DNA of 64,000 bases from Ischnura elegans (taxonomy: Eukaryota > Arthropoda > Insecta > Odonata > Coenagrionidae), in NCBI RefSeq assembly GCF_921293095.1, contig NC_060258.1:3720001-3784000 (forward strand). The letters run 5' to 3'. Position 1 is the first letter of the stretch. Each line of letters opens with the position of its first letter. The position numbers were made by a program, and so were the translations under genes. This document shows, one piece after another, positions 12,627-27,700 of the stretch. The notes under the pieces were generated by a model. It searched no databases, was not told the DNA's origin, and saw nothing but the letters and a program-made list of their open reading frames with translations.

Positions 12627-12794
12627 ATGGATCGTACCGCCGGGATTTTCAGCACTTCATCAGAAAGGAATTATGAGGGTACCTTGTGCAGACTATGCAT
12701 GAAGAATAATGATTATTACTTCAACATATTCACTTCCAACGTTGCTTGCAGAATGACTGTGAAGGATGCTATAAATGGTTTACTCGGGTTAGAA
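12627..12794 (+). CDS. Exon 1: N-terminal half of the ZAD
   Basis: The exon has 56 codons from ATG to a GTAAGT donor at 12795, phase 0. It carries the first zinc-ligand pair CRLC, followed by the NIFTS and amphipathic DAINGLLGLE segments typical of a ZAD. The minus-strand paralogue (11245-11412) differs at only a few residues, for example D2N, Y16S and E18D, and keeps the same donor. Confidence 0.92.
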
Positions 12795-15700
12795 GTAAGT
12801 GGTTCGATATCTACAACTTATTTACTTTTCTTTGTCATATTGCTTCAGTTATTCCATGTGATCAGCATCATTTCGCACTCCTCCAATGTATAGCGTGTTG
12901 ATTTCTATCTTAGGTTGCTGTGGGAGATGGCCTGCCCACCACCCTGTGTCCACTATGTTTGAAAAAGCTCACGGAATTCAGTGTTTTCAAAATGACTTGT
13001 TTACAATCGGACGCAAAGCTGAGAAAACTTTCTGGGAGAAATTGCTTTAGGGTGAGTACTTTCGTTTATTCTCTTTTGAAGACTGGTGCATGGCATGTTT
13101 CGGAAAATGTTAAGTGAGAGTCTTTGTTTTGTGTCGACAGCAGTGAGAAATCAAGTTGAATCATTAGTTGTGGATTAACTCAAAATTGTGATTTATTATT
13201 CACTTGATGCCACAACTTAGGAAATAGAATGATGTATGACTTTTTGAAGGTGGTAAATCCAACTTTATTATAAAAAGTGCTTTGAGTAGAGATTAAAAAT
13301 AAATAGATCATTATTTTTGTTAATTGATAATACTGGACTACTTTCAAGGCCGTCGTATATGGTTGACGGAGTGGTGAAACTATCCCAGTGTCCCGCAAGC
13401 TTTGTTTCTCAATCTCCATGCAATGTGATTTTTACCTTGCAGTTGGTGTTTTTGGTGATGATAAGTAAAGACGTTTTGTTGTCTGATTCAGCTATGTGCT
13501 CGTAAAATAATTATGGCTAACAAAGTGGGGCAATCAAATTCGTCAACTCATAAAAGGCTATGCACCCACAACGCAATGAAACCATCTCTTTAAATATTTT
13601 TGCTCACTTGGGTAACCGAAGCATGTTAAAACGAACGAAAAAATCTCTTACTGGTTCCTGCTAATCGTAATTGTGAACTTAAATTCAGCTGAAAATTAGT
13701 GTCCTATCATAGGCTCAACTACACACACACAAAATGTGAATTCTTGAGGTTTCCTTTATTTTTAATAAAACATACAAGCTGACAGTTCAAAAACTTCTCT
13801 CGATTCTCACGGCTTGTTATGCAAAAAGATTAGAGGTGCAATGTGTATAGAAGTGGCCCAGTTTTTGAAATTAAATTTCAGCTTTGAACTTGATAGTTGC
13901 AAAAAATATCATTACTAACGTTTTACATATATACATAAAATTGAACACAATGAGAAAATGGATGTGATGTATCTTTTGAGTAGCAATTTGTTTAGTTTGT
14001 CGGACAGTTACTTTGTTACAGGGTAATGTTTACATTTTTATTTTAGCAAAAATGTATGTTGATATGAGAACATTATATTTGCTAGAAAAATCTATGTCAC
14101 TTCAGCTATTACAAAATAATTTCGTTTTTGCGTAAAAATAAAGTCGCTTTAAATAATATATTAGTTAAAATTGCATTATGCGTTTGAAATTTTGGTGTTT
14201 GAAATCCCTAGGTTTTTTCTTTGAATACCAATTAAGAAGATCACTGAATCTGATATTCTGCATATTTTTGGGGTTGTTGAGGAAAAATTTTTTGTGCTAA
14301 ATTTACACTGGGTATTTTGATAATTATGATAAATTTTGAAGTCTGTTTTTTATAACTTCAATATTTTATTCATATAAGTAATTTTGTTAGAAATTTAACT
14401 TCTTTAGTGATTCTCTGTGCAGGGAATGGATTGGTGTTCCACTTTGTAAGTAAATTTTGTTTAATGAATTAGTTGTTTTAGAATTTTTTCTGATAAAATT
14501 TCAACTCAATACAGGTTTCTTTGGCGAAGAAATTTTTCACATAAATCTAGAGCTGAAAAAGCATGTTAGCTGTATTTACTTATTGTCTTACAAAGTGATG
14601 AGATTTAAAAATGTAAAAATCTCCTAAATTAGTAAGGTTTCGTCCACCAGATGATTGAAGTGGACTTGTCAGAATTCCCTAGATTCTCATTTGTCTTCTT
14701 TGCTATGCCGTACACTACTCAGTGCATTGGATGTTCAGGCATTGCTCTCTTGCCCGTTGAAATTGGTCCCGTATGTCTCTAACTGCTGTCTCTTCTATGA
14801 TGTTTTGAGTCCTAGAACAATTTTTTCTCCTCTTTACCGCTTTTCTGAAGTCTCCCATCCAATATCAAACTGACGATTCCATACCCTTCTGCCTAAGATA
14901 GTGGCCAAAATATGAGATATATCTCTTCTCTCCCTGGGTTGGTATTTGAGTACATAGAAACAGGAGTTCAATTACAATAGAAATGAATCAAAAACATATT
15001 CCACATCAAAGATTCACATTTAAAGACACACATGTTGAAAAAATTTGTGTATTTTCTTTCTCCCATGCCTCATGTATGTTGTAATACGGCCACTATGTGA
15101 ACTGATTATACCAAGTATTTTCCTGCCTAATTTGGTTTCAGCAGCATAAAAAAGCTTTTGAGTTTTGGATTGAGAGAAACATGTCAATCTTTACAAAAAT
15201 GCTTGGATATCACATTGAAAATCCTATTTCATCAATAGTACGAGTAAGCTTCATTTGTTGACATTGAAAGAGGTGAGTTTATCACAGTTACTTTCTCCAC
15301 AGAGTATCCAATGGGATAAGACAGCTGATGACAAGTTGGGGACTCCTGCTGACACAAAAGACTTCATTCAAGATGAGATAGATGGCACCTCACATCTCAC
15401 TTGCTCAGCCCAAAGGACTGAAATATACATTCCTGTGGAAAACTCCCAACAACTCGGATCTAATATGTTGGTAAGTTTTATTCTCATCCACAGTGAAACC
15501 TGAGTTTAATGACCCTAAGTTGTTGACATTTACTCGGTTGTTTTACATAAGTGGCTTTGTGCTGTGTATATGGATGCATTTCTACAGGAAGTCACCTTCG
15601 CTTGTTGGAATAGGGAGACCAGATGCCATGAGGTGAAAAATGCAGGACAGCTCCCTATTAAATAAGCAATGAGAGTAAAAGTAGGCCAATTGAAAAATAA

Positions 15701-18700
15701 TGACAATTTTATGGTTTGGAACAATGAAATTAATTTGCATTATGATTTTATATATATTTCTGGGTATCTACTTTACTTGAGTAATTTATATATTTGTTTA
15801 AGCTAGCTACCTGTTAACACATTCATTACGGATGCGATTTTCATGAAGGTCATCAGAATCGACCGATAAAATAAGAAAGACAAAGAGGGAGTTTTCCTTA
15901 ACATAACTTCAGTTCAAACAAGGCTATTTACAAAAGGCGCACACGGTTCAAAAAAGTGTTCCTTGCTAGAGGTCATACGCACAATCAAAAAGCTTGGGAA
16001 TGGCTATTAGTTTCTTATGAAGGCAGAGAATGGCCTCCTGGCCCGCCTGGTAGAGCACTTGTATTGACTAGCTAAATGCATTGACTTGGACGGGACTACG
16101 TCAATTGACATGTTCCACACGGAATGTATTAAATATGAGGTAAGAAGAAAGTAGGCAACTTGAAAAATAACGGCAATTTCACAAATTAGAACAGTATAAA
16201 TTAATTAGACATATGATTTTGTAATATTTTGTGGAAAAATTTTTCTCGAGCTATATTTGCATTTTTTACAGCTCGCTAGGTACCTGGTAACAGATTAACT
16301 ATGCACAAAATCATGATTTTCAATAAGAAGGAAAATTTCTCATTTATAAAAAATCCACCTGGATACCAGACGAATATCCCAACTCTACCCAGTGGCAGAT
16401 GTTTTATGAATAAAAATGCCTGTTGGCTCGGCCAGACATCTAGTGAGAAAGGATTAAAAGGAAAGGATGTATGGAGGATAAGCAGGGGACTTGAAACGTA
16501 ATTGTAAATTCATAATTAAGAGCAAAAGAAGTTAATTAGCACTGTGGTTTTGTTTTTGTTTATGGATCTAACTTTTCAAGCAATTTTTGTGTTTTTGACA
16601 ATGCTAAGTTTTTAACTTTTACTGAGGCCATGTTCCAATCCACCGTAAATGCATTTGCACTCTACTCAGCACTTTTTGATGGTCACATTTGGGAAGTGAT
16701 GTTGTCACCTATTGAGATTCCAGTCCACTACGGTCCTGCTCTGCAGAGTGCATAATCGAAGAGCACGAGAGAGGGCAAGGATTCACCCTTACTTGCTCTT
16801 CAACACGTTGGCTATGACCGCTTTCTGTTCATTATGTGAATTCGGATAGAATATGATTTGAGGTGGTGAATTGGTTCTTTAAATTGTTCATAATGAATAG
16901 AGTGGATATTAAATCCAAGTTAATCTAGGTTACATGTGAATCTCTGTGTCCAGTGGTCGGGAAAATCGGGAATTGTGATTGAATTTTAAATGTCTGGAAT
17001 TATGCATGAATTATTCTTGAAAATTTTCTCCATCCTGGCAGTTAAATTCATTTCAGGCATAATTTTTAAAGTTCAACGCCCATTATCTGGTGTAAAAAGT
17101 GTTTGTCATAATCGTAAGTGCAGTAGCTGAGTGGAATTTTTACAGCTGCATCGAACCATTAAAAGTCAGACAAGACTACAGAATCAAAATTCCTAGCACT
17201 ATTGTCTCAAGTAAGATTCAAAAAGTGGTGGAATAGGACAGGTGGCATCAGCATCTAGTTATGATGTTGAAGTAGCTTCTTGACTTGCATTGAATAAATT
17301 GCAATGATTAAATTAAATATGATTATGAAGTGTGTGTTAACTGATCCATTCCTTTGCCTTATAAATTTCTTATATATCACAGAAATCTCGTAACATCAAG
17401 GTGAAAAGTTTCCCTGGAAAAATCACAAATAACAGAAGAATTTTTCTGCTTTGGTTGGCTAGACACCCTAAATTTTTCAACTTACTGCATGTGAAATGTT
17501 GTGATGGGTAGCTATTCACAGTGATTAATATTTTAAATTTTAAGTACGCATTTATTAAATTGTTTTCTGTTTTAAAACCACTTAAATTTTTCTGAACCTT
17601 ATGCTTTACAAAATTGGTGTCCAAAATTAATAAATGTATTGTGAAGTGTAATGTTTACAATTGCATCCACTCCGTATTGTCACTGCTGTATTTTATATGT
17701 TATCACTTCCACATTTACATTTAGTGCAGTAAATATTGCAATAATTAATAGACAACAACAGTAACATTCTCTTAACGCCAAAATTCTCTAGTCAACTTTT
17801 TTCAGCTTTAAAATCGCCACTGTACAGTGGTGGCACCACTTGCAGTCAGAGCAAGAAAGAGCAAAAGAGCCGATAAGAGTGTTAGAGCACAACTACATAG
17901 GGTGCACCCTATGGATTGGAACACGGCCAGAGGCAATGTTTAGTTTGTTTCTCTCGGTGGTCCACTGGGTTGAAATTAGGGAAAATACCCTTTCTGCAGT
18001 TTTATTTTACCGTGGTAAGCTTAAGAAATATTCAGAAATTTTGTTGAGAGTTCTGAGTGGCTATTAACACATTTATATACATATAATAATGATTTTCAAA
18101 AAGAAGGACTCTTCACCATTCTTAAAAAAGCTGCCCAGGCACCGTACCTATAAAGGATGACATGTCTAGACCAACCCAGATGTCTGGTTACCCTATATGA
18201 AGGCGTCATCAGTACATCATTTCATTTCATTTATATACGGGATTACCCATTAACGATATTCTTATGTATAACATCACAGATGATAGACCACAGAAAAGAC
18301 GAAACACACATTTAATGAAACCACTCAATAAAAAATTTAAAAATGTATGAAGAATTCCACATCAATGAACCAAATATATAGGCAGATACAATAATATTAA
18401 TGTTAAGTTATGAAAATGTTCTCGTAGTAGAATTTTTAAAATTGAGATCATGTCCTAATTGACGAGTCCAGATTAATCGGAAAATCTGGTCACCCTGTGT
18501 GTGACCATCAGTTGCACAACATGAGGCAAAAAGTGTAACCGCCCTAATCTACATGGGCATGTGTGTGGATATTAGCTTTCTTATACCACCATTCTTGTGA
18601 GAGAAATGTAACACATCCCATGGAGGAGTCTTATGGTGGACTATCTCAATTCTCCTTCATAGCCTATTGTTTTTGCTACAGCGTAGATGAATCTCAAGAT

Positions 18701-21700
18701 TGCTCTCTTTTTCTTCAATCAATCTTCGTGCTTGACCTCAGCAAAGGAAGTAGCCAGAACCCTCATGTAGCTTTATTATAAGTAAGGGAAGCATAATTGA
18801 GACCCAAATTCAACTTATTCATTCAGTAATTGAATCTACAAAAGATAGGTAGATAAAGCATAAAAATAGTCTTTAATAGTAATTTAAACATGAGGAAGCA
18901 CGTTTCCTTTATGTTGCGTGAGTATGTGTGTCTCTGAACCAAAGAAACTGTTCGACCGTCCCATCAACTCTCACAAAGAGTTTCCTTTGCATTGTGTGCG
19001 TGCTTGTGACTCTACCGATGAAACCCTAGCAAAGCACCTTCATCCATCGCAAACACTTCCTCTGAGCTGAGTGCATGTAATGGGTTTCCGGTTTAGAGGC
19101 TCGTGTTGGTCACTACTATGAATTCTTCCATTCCATCAAACCAACACAGTATTTGTTTTGACCTGCTGCTTGAGCCTAAGGTTATGGTCATAAGAGACTA
19201 TTTTCATGTTTCAGGATTGAAGCTGTAGAGCTCGCTTTAACTTTTCTGTAGCACAATCTGACGAGTGTACGAAAGGTGCAGTCAAAATTGTGTCTTGTAT
19301 AGGATGGAAATGCTAGAACAAATGCGCGAATGCATGGCTGTGAGATGGCAAAATAGCCCTTGTTCTCATGCCATTCATACATATGTTCAGTTCCTTGCCA
19401 TTTTAGAGATAAATGCCATTCCAACCTGAGCAATTCTGTGCCGAGTGTAAAACAGCCTTATCAAAGATTTTGTAGTTTGCAATCTTGAATCACTTGCATT
19501 TTTCTGTCATTGTGCCATGTCAACTACATCGATACCCATAGATGTAAAACAGCCAACAAACAAATCAGTCAATGATCCAGAATGTGGAATTTTTACTGCT
19601 GGAATGGTATATGCTTCTTTCCTGTCACTAAATTTCCTTAACATGACGTTTTTTGTAACATATGTGTAGTTTTTGGTGAGGGATACCTGTAGTAGAATCA
19701 AATATTTGACGAAAAGAATTTTTTCTTCCATGGAATGTCCTGATTTGTACGTATGACGGAAAAAAATACTAGAGTTATTGTTTAGAAGTTGTGTAATAAC
19801 TGACTGAAGGAGACAATGTCATCATAGACTGCTTGAAAATCTGTTTATCCTGAAATGGATTAAGGATGAGGATTTTACTTAACTCCATTGCAAATAATGG
19901 GAAAACACTAATCTCTCTGGACCTATTGTTTTGCTGTGGTAATTTTTTAAAACAAATTATAATGCACTACAAATGACAATATAAATTAAACTTCTATGGG
20001 ATAAAATCGTGTCTCCCTTATGTTATCCCTTTGACTATTATGCTGTTTTCACTCTCTATTGGTAGCATCCAAGCTGCATTCTCATTACTTGAGTAGGAAT
20101 TAAAGTTCAAGGCAGATAACTTCACTGCCTTGATTCCAACATGCATCTCGTGTCTTTATGATAACATTGTAATTTGTTATGCTACTTATGTGATCAAGCA
20201 TTATCACTCTGCATATATTTACTTGCCATAAATCATTCAAGGGTGGCTTTTTCCTTGGCCTCTTATAGGCGAAGAAAGTTAAAAATATTTAGATACATTT
20301 TATATCATTTTATATTGTGGTGAACTTTTCTTCCTAGGCTCATTGATACTTAAATTTTCCACCTAATTACGTACATTAAATGGTTACGTGTGCCTAACAA
20401 AGACCTTGCTGTATGTACTTATTATTGATGCCTACCTTGTACTTACAGCTTCCTTCATGGTATTAGCCTTTGGTAAATCGTAGTTACTATTTTTAGTTAT
20501 TACATTGCAATCATTGCTTTTTGATGGCAATGATGCCATTTTGTGTGTGGGGAAACAAAGCTGTCCATGTTAACAATGCAAGAAACTTATGAATGCCTTT
20601 TTAGAATCTAGATGTCGTTGCTTCAGGCGAAGTGTGTGACAAGGTTTTTTTAAATTTGCTACTTGGGTCAGTGATGGTAGACAAACACAAGTTTCATGAG
20701 ATATTGATCAATGAATTGACATTTCATCTAAAATTTTGTACAGGGTGATAAATCCATATAATTCAAAACATGTCATTGCTAACTATTGTTATCCTAAAAC
20801 CCTATTTCATATTTCGGGAAGAAACTAATAGCTCTGCACTTATCGCCCCTTCATTTAGAAAGGCATATTTAGCCCAAATGTATCCATAATTTGAATAAAA
20901 GCTGAAATATATTTTGAAATTCGTGTAGACATTGAAATGAACTATATCAATAGGCATAAACTAGTTTTTGGTCTTTCACATAACTTAATTTGATGCTTAT
21001 TTCATTCTATGGAAACTTTAGATAATTATACATTTCATCATGCAATTGTTGTGGGACTTTATGTTTACCTATTGGTTATTAATGTCTGACTCACATTCAA
21101 TATCACCTTGATCCATAAAAAGGCCAGTTTACTGGAAAAATAAAGCATCAAATTAATTTTGGATGGTACCTAGTGTGAGATTCATGGGCCAATGCTGGTC
21201 ATTGTTGTTATCAATATGGAGAATAAGGTCTGAACTTGGCTAAATAATCATAAAAATTGGGGTGTGTTTTTTCCATTTCAATTAATAGGAGATGTGCTGT
21301 ATGCTTTTGTTTTGCTCGGTGTTTTAGACATACCAGTGTAAAGTAACTGAACAGTATAGACTGAATCGATGGGTCTCCTAAGTGGTGATCTGCAGTTGAT
21401 CTCTATAGTCTAGAACTGGAAATTTTCACTGCTTTTGAATATCATGTTGCTTAAACTTTCATTGCATTCAAAGTTGTAACCAGAATTTTTCAAAATGTTA
21501 TTTTTTTATGGAATTGCTTTTTGCTATTAGGGTCATCCATTAATTACTTAGCATTTTACTAGTCATTCTTCTTTGAACACATAATGTATCTTTTTTCTCA
21601 GTTTATATTAAAAAACTATTATCCATTACACAGATAAGATTGAGGTTAGTAATTTAATTTTTGGAAATATTATTTGATGCTTTCCCAGCAGATAATGTGG

Positions 21701-24700
21701 GCAAACTTTTCTCAGGACTCCAATCAGGATAATTTATCCATATTAGTCTATATTTCAAGCTCCAACTTGAGGCTTATTCTCAGGGATAAATGTTTTTTTA
21801 TTTGTTTGTGATAACACAATATTCAGCAGCCCTGAGTATGAGCCCCGAGTCAGAGCCTGAAACGTTGGCTAACAAGGATAAATTAACCTGGTGGGAATCC
21901 AGAAAGTAATTGACTCAAGTCAATTACTGTCTGCTTTGCCCCTCATTTGATGTTATTCTGGGAGGTGAAAGTACAAATAATAAAGTGATAAGTCAAGTAA
22001 TAAAGATGTGTGAATGAATAAATGAATTCAAAGGTGAGCTGAATTGGTATTTAAAAAGGAATTCTTCCTTCTCTATTGGTGAATTAATGCAGCCATAAGT
22101 ATGTGTACTAAAATTTTCTTTGTGTTGTATATTTGTGTGTAAAAAAGTGGTGCCCGAATAAATGGGCATTATTATGTCTTGAACATGCATACAGCCTGCT
22201 ACAGCATCCACAGTGCAGCGACTCAACACCTATGTCCGATGCAATAGCTGAAAGTACCCCAGAGAATTTTGTTTTACCAGAGGCCACTCAAGCCGGCTGC
22301 ATGCATGCACCAATGTAATTGGCCACTTATGTTATCCTCTTCATTATAATTATTTACCTTCAAATATAAAGGTGGACTGATATGTGACTACATTGCGTTT
22401 AAGGTATACAAAGATTTCAGAATATTTCTTGGTTTACAGTAGAAACAGAACTATTAACGCTTAGCTCTTGCCCAACATTATGAGAAAACTTTTAGGCCTG
22501 CTTTCCTCGGTCACATGACCGAGCGGTAAGTTGACCATACACATCTGTCATTTCATAACAAGACCTTAGTCATGCCTACTTGATTGGTGGGGGTGATTCC
22601 ATTGCCAAGTTCTCTGAATTGGCTTAAATGATGGTGCAGCACCGCTTTTCCGCTCAGGTTGCATAATGGGACCTAATTATAAAACTAAGGAATGATGTCT
22701 GATAACTTTCAGGTGTATTGTCAGGGCGATGACTCAAGTAAAATAAACAATTGTTATTGTCAGCCAGGTTGTGTCAGTTCATTATTAATCGCCACAAATA
22801 CTTTAATAAGCAGCTAAAAGTAGAGCCATATTGTCTGTAATAACTTCAAAAGTGATCTGTACACGTTAGTGATAGGTACAAGGCAAATAACATCATTGAC
22901 GTAGGAACTTATGTTGCATAATCAAGGTTCGTAATTTTTCAAGGTTTTTCGCTTATACCTTCTGCAGTTCAGTAAATTACTCGTCTAATAGTATTATGAA
23001 AATATGTTTTTTATGATTTTAAGTAAGGTAAACACTGGTTCTTTAAAGGCATGATTAGTGCTTAACATGTAAATATTGTTATATACAGTGGAACCCCGAT
23101 TTATCGTTCCCGCATTCATCGTTCGCCGCTCCTGCTCCCAAATTAAGTTCCATAATGACAATTTAATTTTTTTCCCGCATCTATCGTTCCCCGAAGTATC
23201 GTTTTCCCGCATTTATCGTTTGAAGATCGTGGTCCCGTCGAATAATTTTCCCGCATTCATCGTTTGACAAAAATGAGACGAAGTGTTTACAACGAGTTAT
23301 TTATGGCTAATAACAACAGACACATGGTTTGAACAGGGTTCCCACTCTACTTGAATAATGAAATTTACGGCTTTTTCCAGGTTTTCACGGTTATTTTTCA
23401 GGTTTTCACGTTTTTTTTCAGATTTTCACGGTCTCAATTTCGCTAAATTCACGGTGCGTTAATAAGCCAACAATAAGAAAATCACTGGCCGCACATCAAC
23501 AGAAAATTAACGTACGCGACAAACGCCGTGAATGTTAACGCCGCAATGAAAAGTGATATCTGTTATGACGTGATCTATCGTTTGCAAAATTCAGGGCCGA
23601 CTAAAGGACCAGCCCGACCGCGCTCTTGCCTGGACGCCGAATAACCTTCGGACCTTCATCCGTCCGGACACCCGAGGTCGCCGTACGTGATAGCGAACCA
23701 ATTGCCGATTCCTGCCCAAATTAGTGCCGAACTTCACCTCGCACGAGTGGTTCCGTACTTTCCGGGATGGGTTGACTTGAAACTATATATAGTACGCTAC
23801 AGCGAGTGTTGTCCGTGTGGGTTCAAAAGAGTCCGGTTTCATTTTTATTAGTTTTATTCTTATTCGTCTTCGTACCATGGCCCTTCCGAAGACACAAGTG
23901 AGAACTTTAAAAGATGGATTGAAAATAATTGATGATGAAGAAAAGAATCCGGGCTAGAAATACGTGAAAGCACATGACGGCAGGGGTCGGGGTATAGCGA
24001 GATCCCAGGTGAAAACAAGAAGTGGGATGAAGCCGAGGATCAGGTGGGCGTGCCGCTGACGATTAACGCCACATTGCCTCAATCACATTAAATTTAATTG
24101 CTAGAAAGGAACATTTCAAATAATAAACTATTTTTGGCCTTCTTGATCCATCTCATAACCAATCACTGCGACGGCGAAATCAGTTGCTTGAGGCATAACA
24201 CGCGCATTTCTCTCGTAATTATGTGTACTTGAAATGGCATTTGATGGATAAGAATTTTTACATCAGACAGAAATGCATAATAGCAGTGAAAATTCCGAGT
24301 GGAGTGCAAACATTATTTGCAATCAAAGGTCCTTGTTCCTTTAGGATATTTGAAAGAGAGATGAGTCGAATCAACTATATTTTTCGATAAAGTAATAATC
24401 TTCCTGTAATCATCTAAAATCTTGTTTGAATCTATTAATGAATATCATAATTAGCAAAAAATCCAGCGGCTCATGGGACATAGGCAACCCGGACAAAGAT
24501 TCCCGCATTCATCGTTTTTTCATCCATCCCCCTGAAAAACGACAGATCGAGGTTCCACTGTATTAGCATTAGTAAGGAGCATGCATGCCACTGTTTTAAT
24601 TATTTTATTTTAACCAATTATTTTATTTATTTCACTTGATGGATGTGATGTGGTAGTATAATTACTACTTCGCTGTGTTGCTGTACATTTATAAATAATT

Positions 24701-27700
24701 TATGTGAGCGTTTATCCCTTTTTATTCAGTATAAAATGGATTCTTTAATTGAAATGATTAGTAGGTGACGATTCGCCGCCATGTTTTTTTAGGATGTAAC
24801 GCATACAAGTTTTACGAGCTGTTTAGTTAAAGAAAATTAGCACAAGTAGTCTCGATTATGCACATGTAGGCCAACATCAGTTTAGGCTGGGGCTGATGAT
24901 GTTCCAAGGGTCAGGTGGCCATGCAATGTCAATGAAACAAATGGCCCTTATTTGAAATAAATATAAACAAATGATGACAATGGCTTTATCTTTATTGATT
25001 GATGGAATTCAGGACTTTGTAGTCCTCTCCTACAGTCAAGTTACAGACATGCAAATATTCCAAAGCCTGGATGGGGGAAGGCCACCCATTTGGGATTTGA
25101 ACCTGTAACCTCTGAGCTGGAAGGTGTAGCATTTACCCACTTCTACTGTGGCTAGCACACTGAGAAGCGCTCCACACCAAGGTGTGCGGAGTAAACTGGT
25201 CATGTCTGCCATTTCATTTTAGGTTGTCACTAAAATCTTGTGCAAACCTGATTTCAGCCAGCTTCAGTTGTCCTAGGTGAAAGAGGAGGTTTTATTGTTA
25301 TTATTTACAATTATTTACATTTTTATTTTGCCCCCATTGATTTGCACCCAGCATTATCTTATAGGAAACTGTGAAGGAGGAGAACGAAGACCCTCTCAGG
25401 GAAGATAAATTTCCTGTGATGTACACTCTGGATCCAGATGGAATTTCAAGCAATGCATTGGACTCTTTGGCAACTGATGACTTGGTAAGTTCACTTTTGC
25501 CTTGTAAAGCATAGTTTTTTTTACTTCACAAATTTAGTCCTCCATGGAATAATCCAATATCATTTACCACAATAACGATACCTTTTCCCTTCCTTTGTCA
25601 AATCTGAATTAGTAAATGTTACGTGTGTCGTAAGTCTTTATTAGAACATTCACTGTTACTCATTATGTTGGTTAAAGAAAAACTTCTCCGCTATGTTGAC
25701 GCGCTAATTTTTGTCTACAATCTACGTTTCCTGACCTATTTTAGTTGCTTTTTCAAGGAAGATTAAGGGAATCACAGTGGCTTAAGTTTTGACCCATAGG
25801 CCGAAAAGTTTTTTTTAACCCCTCAAGCGCGGCGGGCATTTAATTAAATCCCATCTCAGCGGCCGGATGAGATTTAAATGACTTCGCCTTTTTGGCATAG
25901 TATCATTCAATAATTTATATCTTTCATAATATACGATCAGTATCATTGAAAGTTTTAGTAAACTTGCGTAATATAATGCGCTACTATATAATAATTTTTC
26001 CAGCGATTTGAAAATATATTTATTGTTTTATGTATGGTATGGTATTTGAAGGAGGCGACCGACAGCTGAGGTCATTTGCGCCATGAGGGAAGGGTGTGGA
26101 AGGAAGGGTGGAGAGAAACCCGGCGTCGGCGTTAGCCTGCTCTTAACGAAAGGCGCCAAGGGGTCAACGGCTTAACGTCCCATCCGACGGACGGAGTATT
26201 GCGCTTGAAATGTCCTCCACACAACATTCAAGCAGGGATCGGGCAGTCTCTGAAAATCCTCTGCCACCGCTGGGATTTGAACCCGAGCCCGCCGGGTGGG
26301 AAGCCAACACTCTAGCCACCACACCAACCCGATCCCCTTGTTTTATGTATCTCATTTTATGAACTAATGAATAAATTTTCAATTTCGAAAGATTTTAATT
26401 TGGTTTCGAATAAGCTACGAGATCTCTAACATTACATGCATTAAAAAATGCAATTACATGATGTAATTTAGTTATTTGTGGTTGAAAATGTCATAACAGA
26501 TTGGATGCTTTCGATAGGATTACCGGTTTCGCCTACTTGAAAATTTACCACTCCGCCCACTTCTCTGACTTTGTTCCATTATTACCGTATCCTTTCACTT
26601 AGGTAATCACGTGTTAATGTTTCAAACGTCAATATTTTAATATTCGAATGATTTTACCTTAGAAAATCTGCTTTGTGTGACTTGATTTGAAGCAATCCAA
26701 ACATAATCCCACTGCACATTTTTCACACCAGTACACGCAGTCTCTTCATTTCCCATATTAGGCACAAACTGCACACCTCCTTTGAGACTTTGATTTCTTC
26801 CCAGCTGCAGGAATTGTCTTTAGGGAATGTATTTCTGTGAGTCTTGGTACTAAATTGTGCAATGAGTGACGGCCATGTCCAAACAGTTCGTATGACGTTG
26901 GATATTTCAAAAATATTACCTCGACCAATGGCACGCGAAATGATAAGTCGAATTTTTATACGTGTTTTTCCTATGATCAACATATGAATTTAGGACTGCC
27001 GCATTCAATAGTCTCCTAGATAACTTCATACACCACTTGTAATGGCGTTTTCTTTCCATTAGTTACGAATGCAATAACAGGTCCTTGAAATTTACCCCAC
27101 CAATGAATTTACTATAACCTAACACACAAACAGGCCTCCGAGTCTCTATTTTGCCTTTCAATACTATTCTAATTTCGTAGGATCCCCAATTATAAAAAAA
27201 ATGCCACTCACAGGGAGTACACCCGATGAGAATTTCAACACACTGCCTGAAAGAACTCCACACAGCATGAATGACTCTAGTGGACTGAAGCTCGTGGTTT
27301 AGAAGCTCCCTCGAGACGAGAAAATATCTCGAAGGGGCCCTGGTATATGCTGACTGTTTAGATGGAATCTTATCTTCGTTGATTACCGTCCAGAAAACAA
27401 AATATAAAAAAATAAATGCAGAGCGAAGCACATGGCCCCTTCGCCTAGGACGCTAAGGACTAACGAGGCGGGCCAAACACACTTGGGGCTCGAGGTGACG
27501 ACAAACAAGGAGAAGACGGAGAGAAGGCATTCAGCTTAGAAGATACCATATCTCAAGCTAAAGTAGCTGACCCTTCTTGACGTCTCTCAAGCAGAATAGG
27601 CGGATTTTTTCATGGTAGAACAGTTGAAGGAAGGCGTTGAGTTTTTGGACCGCAGTCGTCCACGCGCTGGTTTAAAACGGAATTTTATCGAAGCATTGAA

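Larger units (their letters stand above)
12255..16250 (+). repeat. Right arm of large inverted duplication
   Basis: This arm is the inverted counterpart of 1-11780. It lacks the piggyBac-type insertion: the sequence GCATGTTAGCTGT at 14561-14573 is the empty site corresponding to the TTAA flanks at 1620-1623 and 9277-9280. Similarity continues to at least 16250, where the partner leaves the window. Confidence 0.87.

Noticed and set aside
22214-22318. Possible extra ZAD-gene exon (SDSTPMSDAIAESTPENFVL)
   Set aside because: There is a reasonable acceptor at 22213, but the only donor nearby is out of phase with the phase-0 neighbours, and there is no second copy to support it.
25085-25110. tRNA gene
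   Set aside because: Only box-like segments within a SINE; no cloverleaf or anticodon arm can be drawn.
26164-26382. 72-codon minus-strand open frame
   Set aside because: It is a read-through of the tRNA-derived SINE, including its B box.
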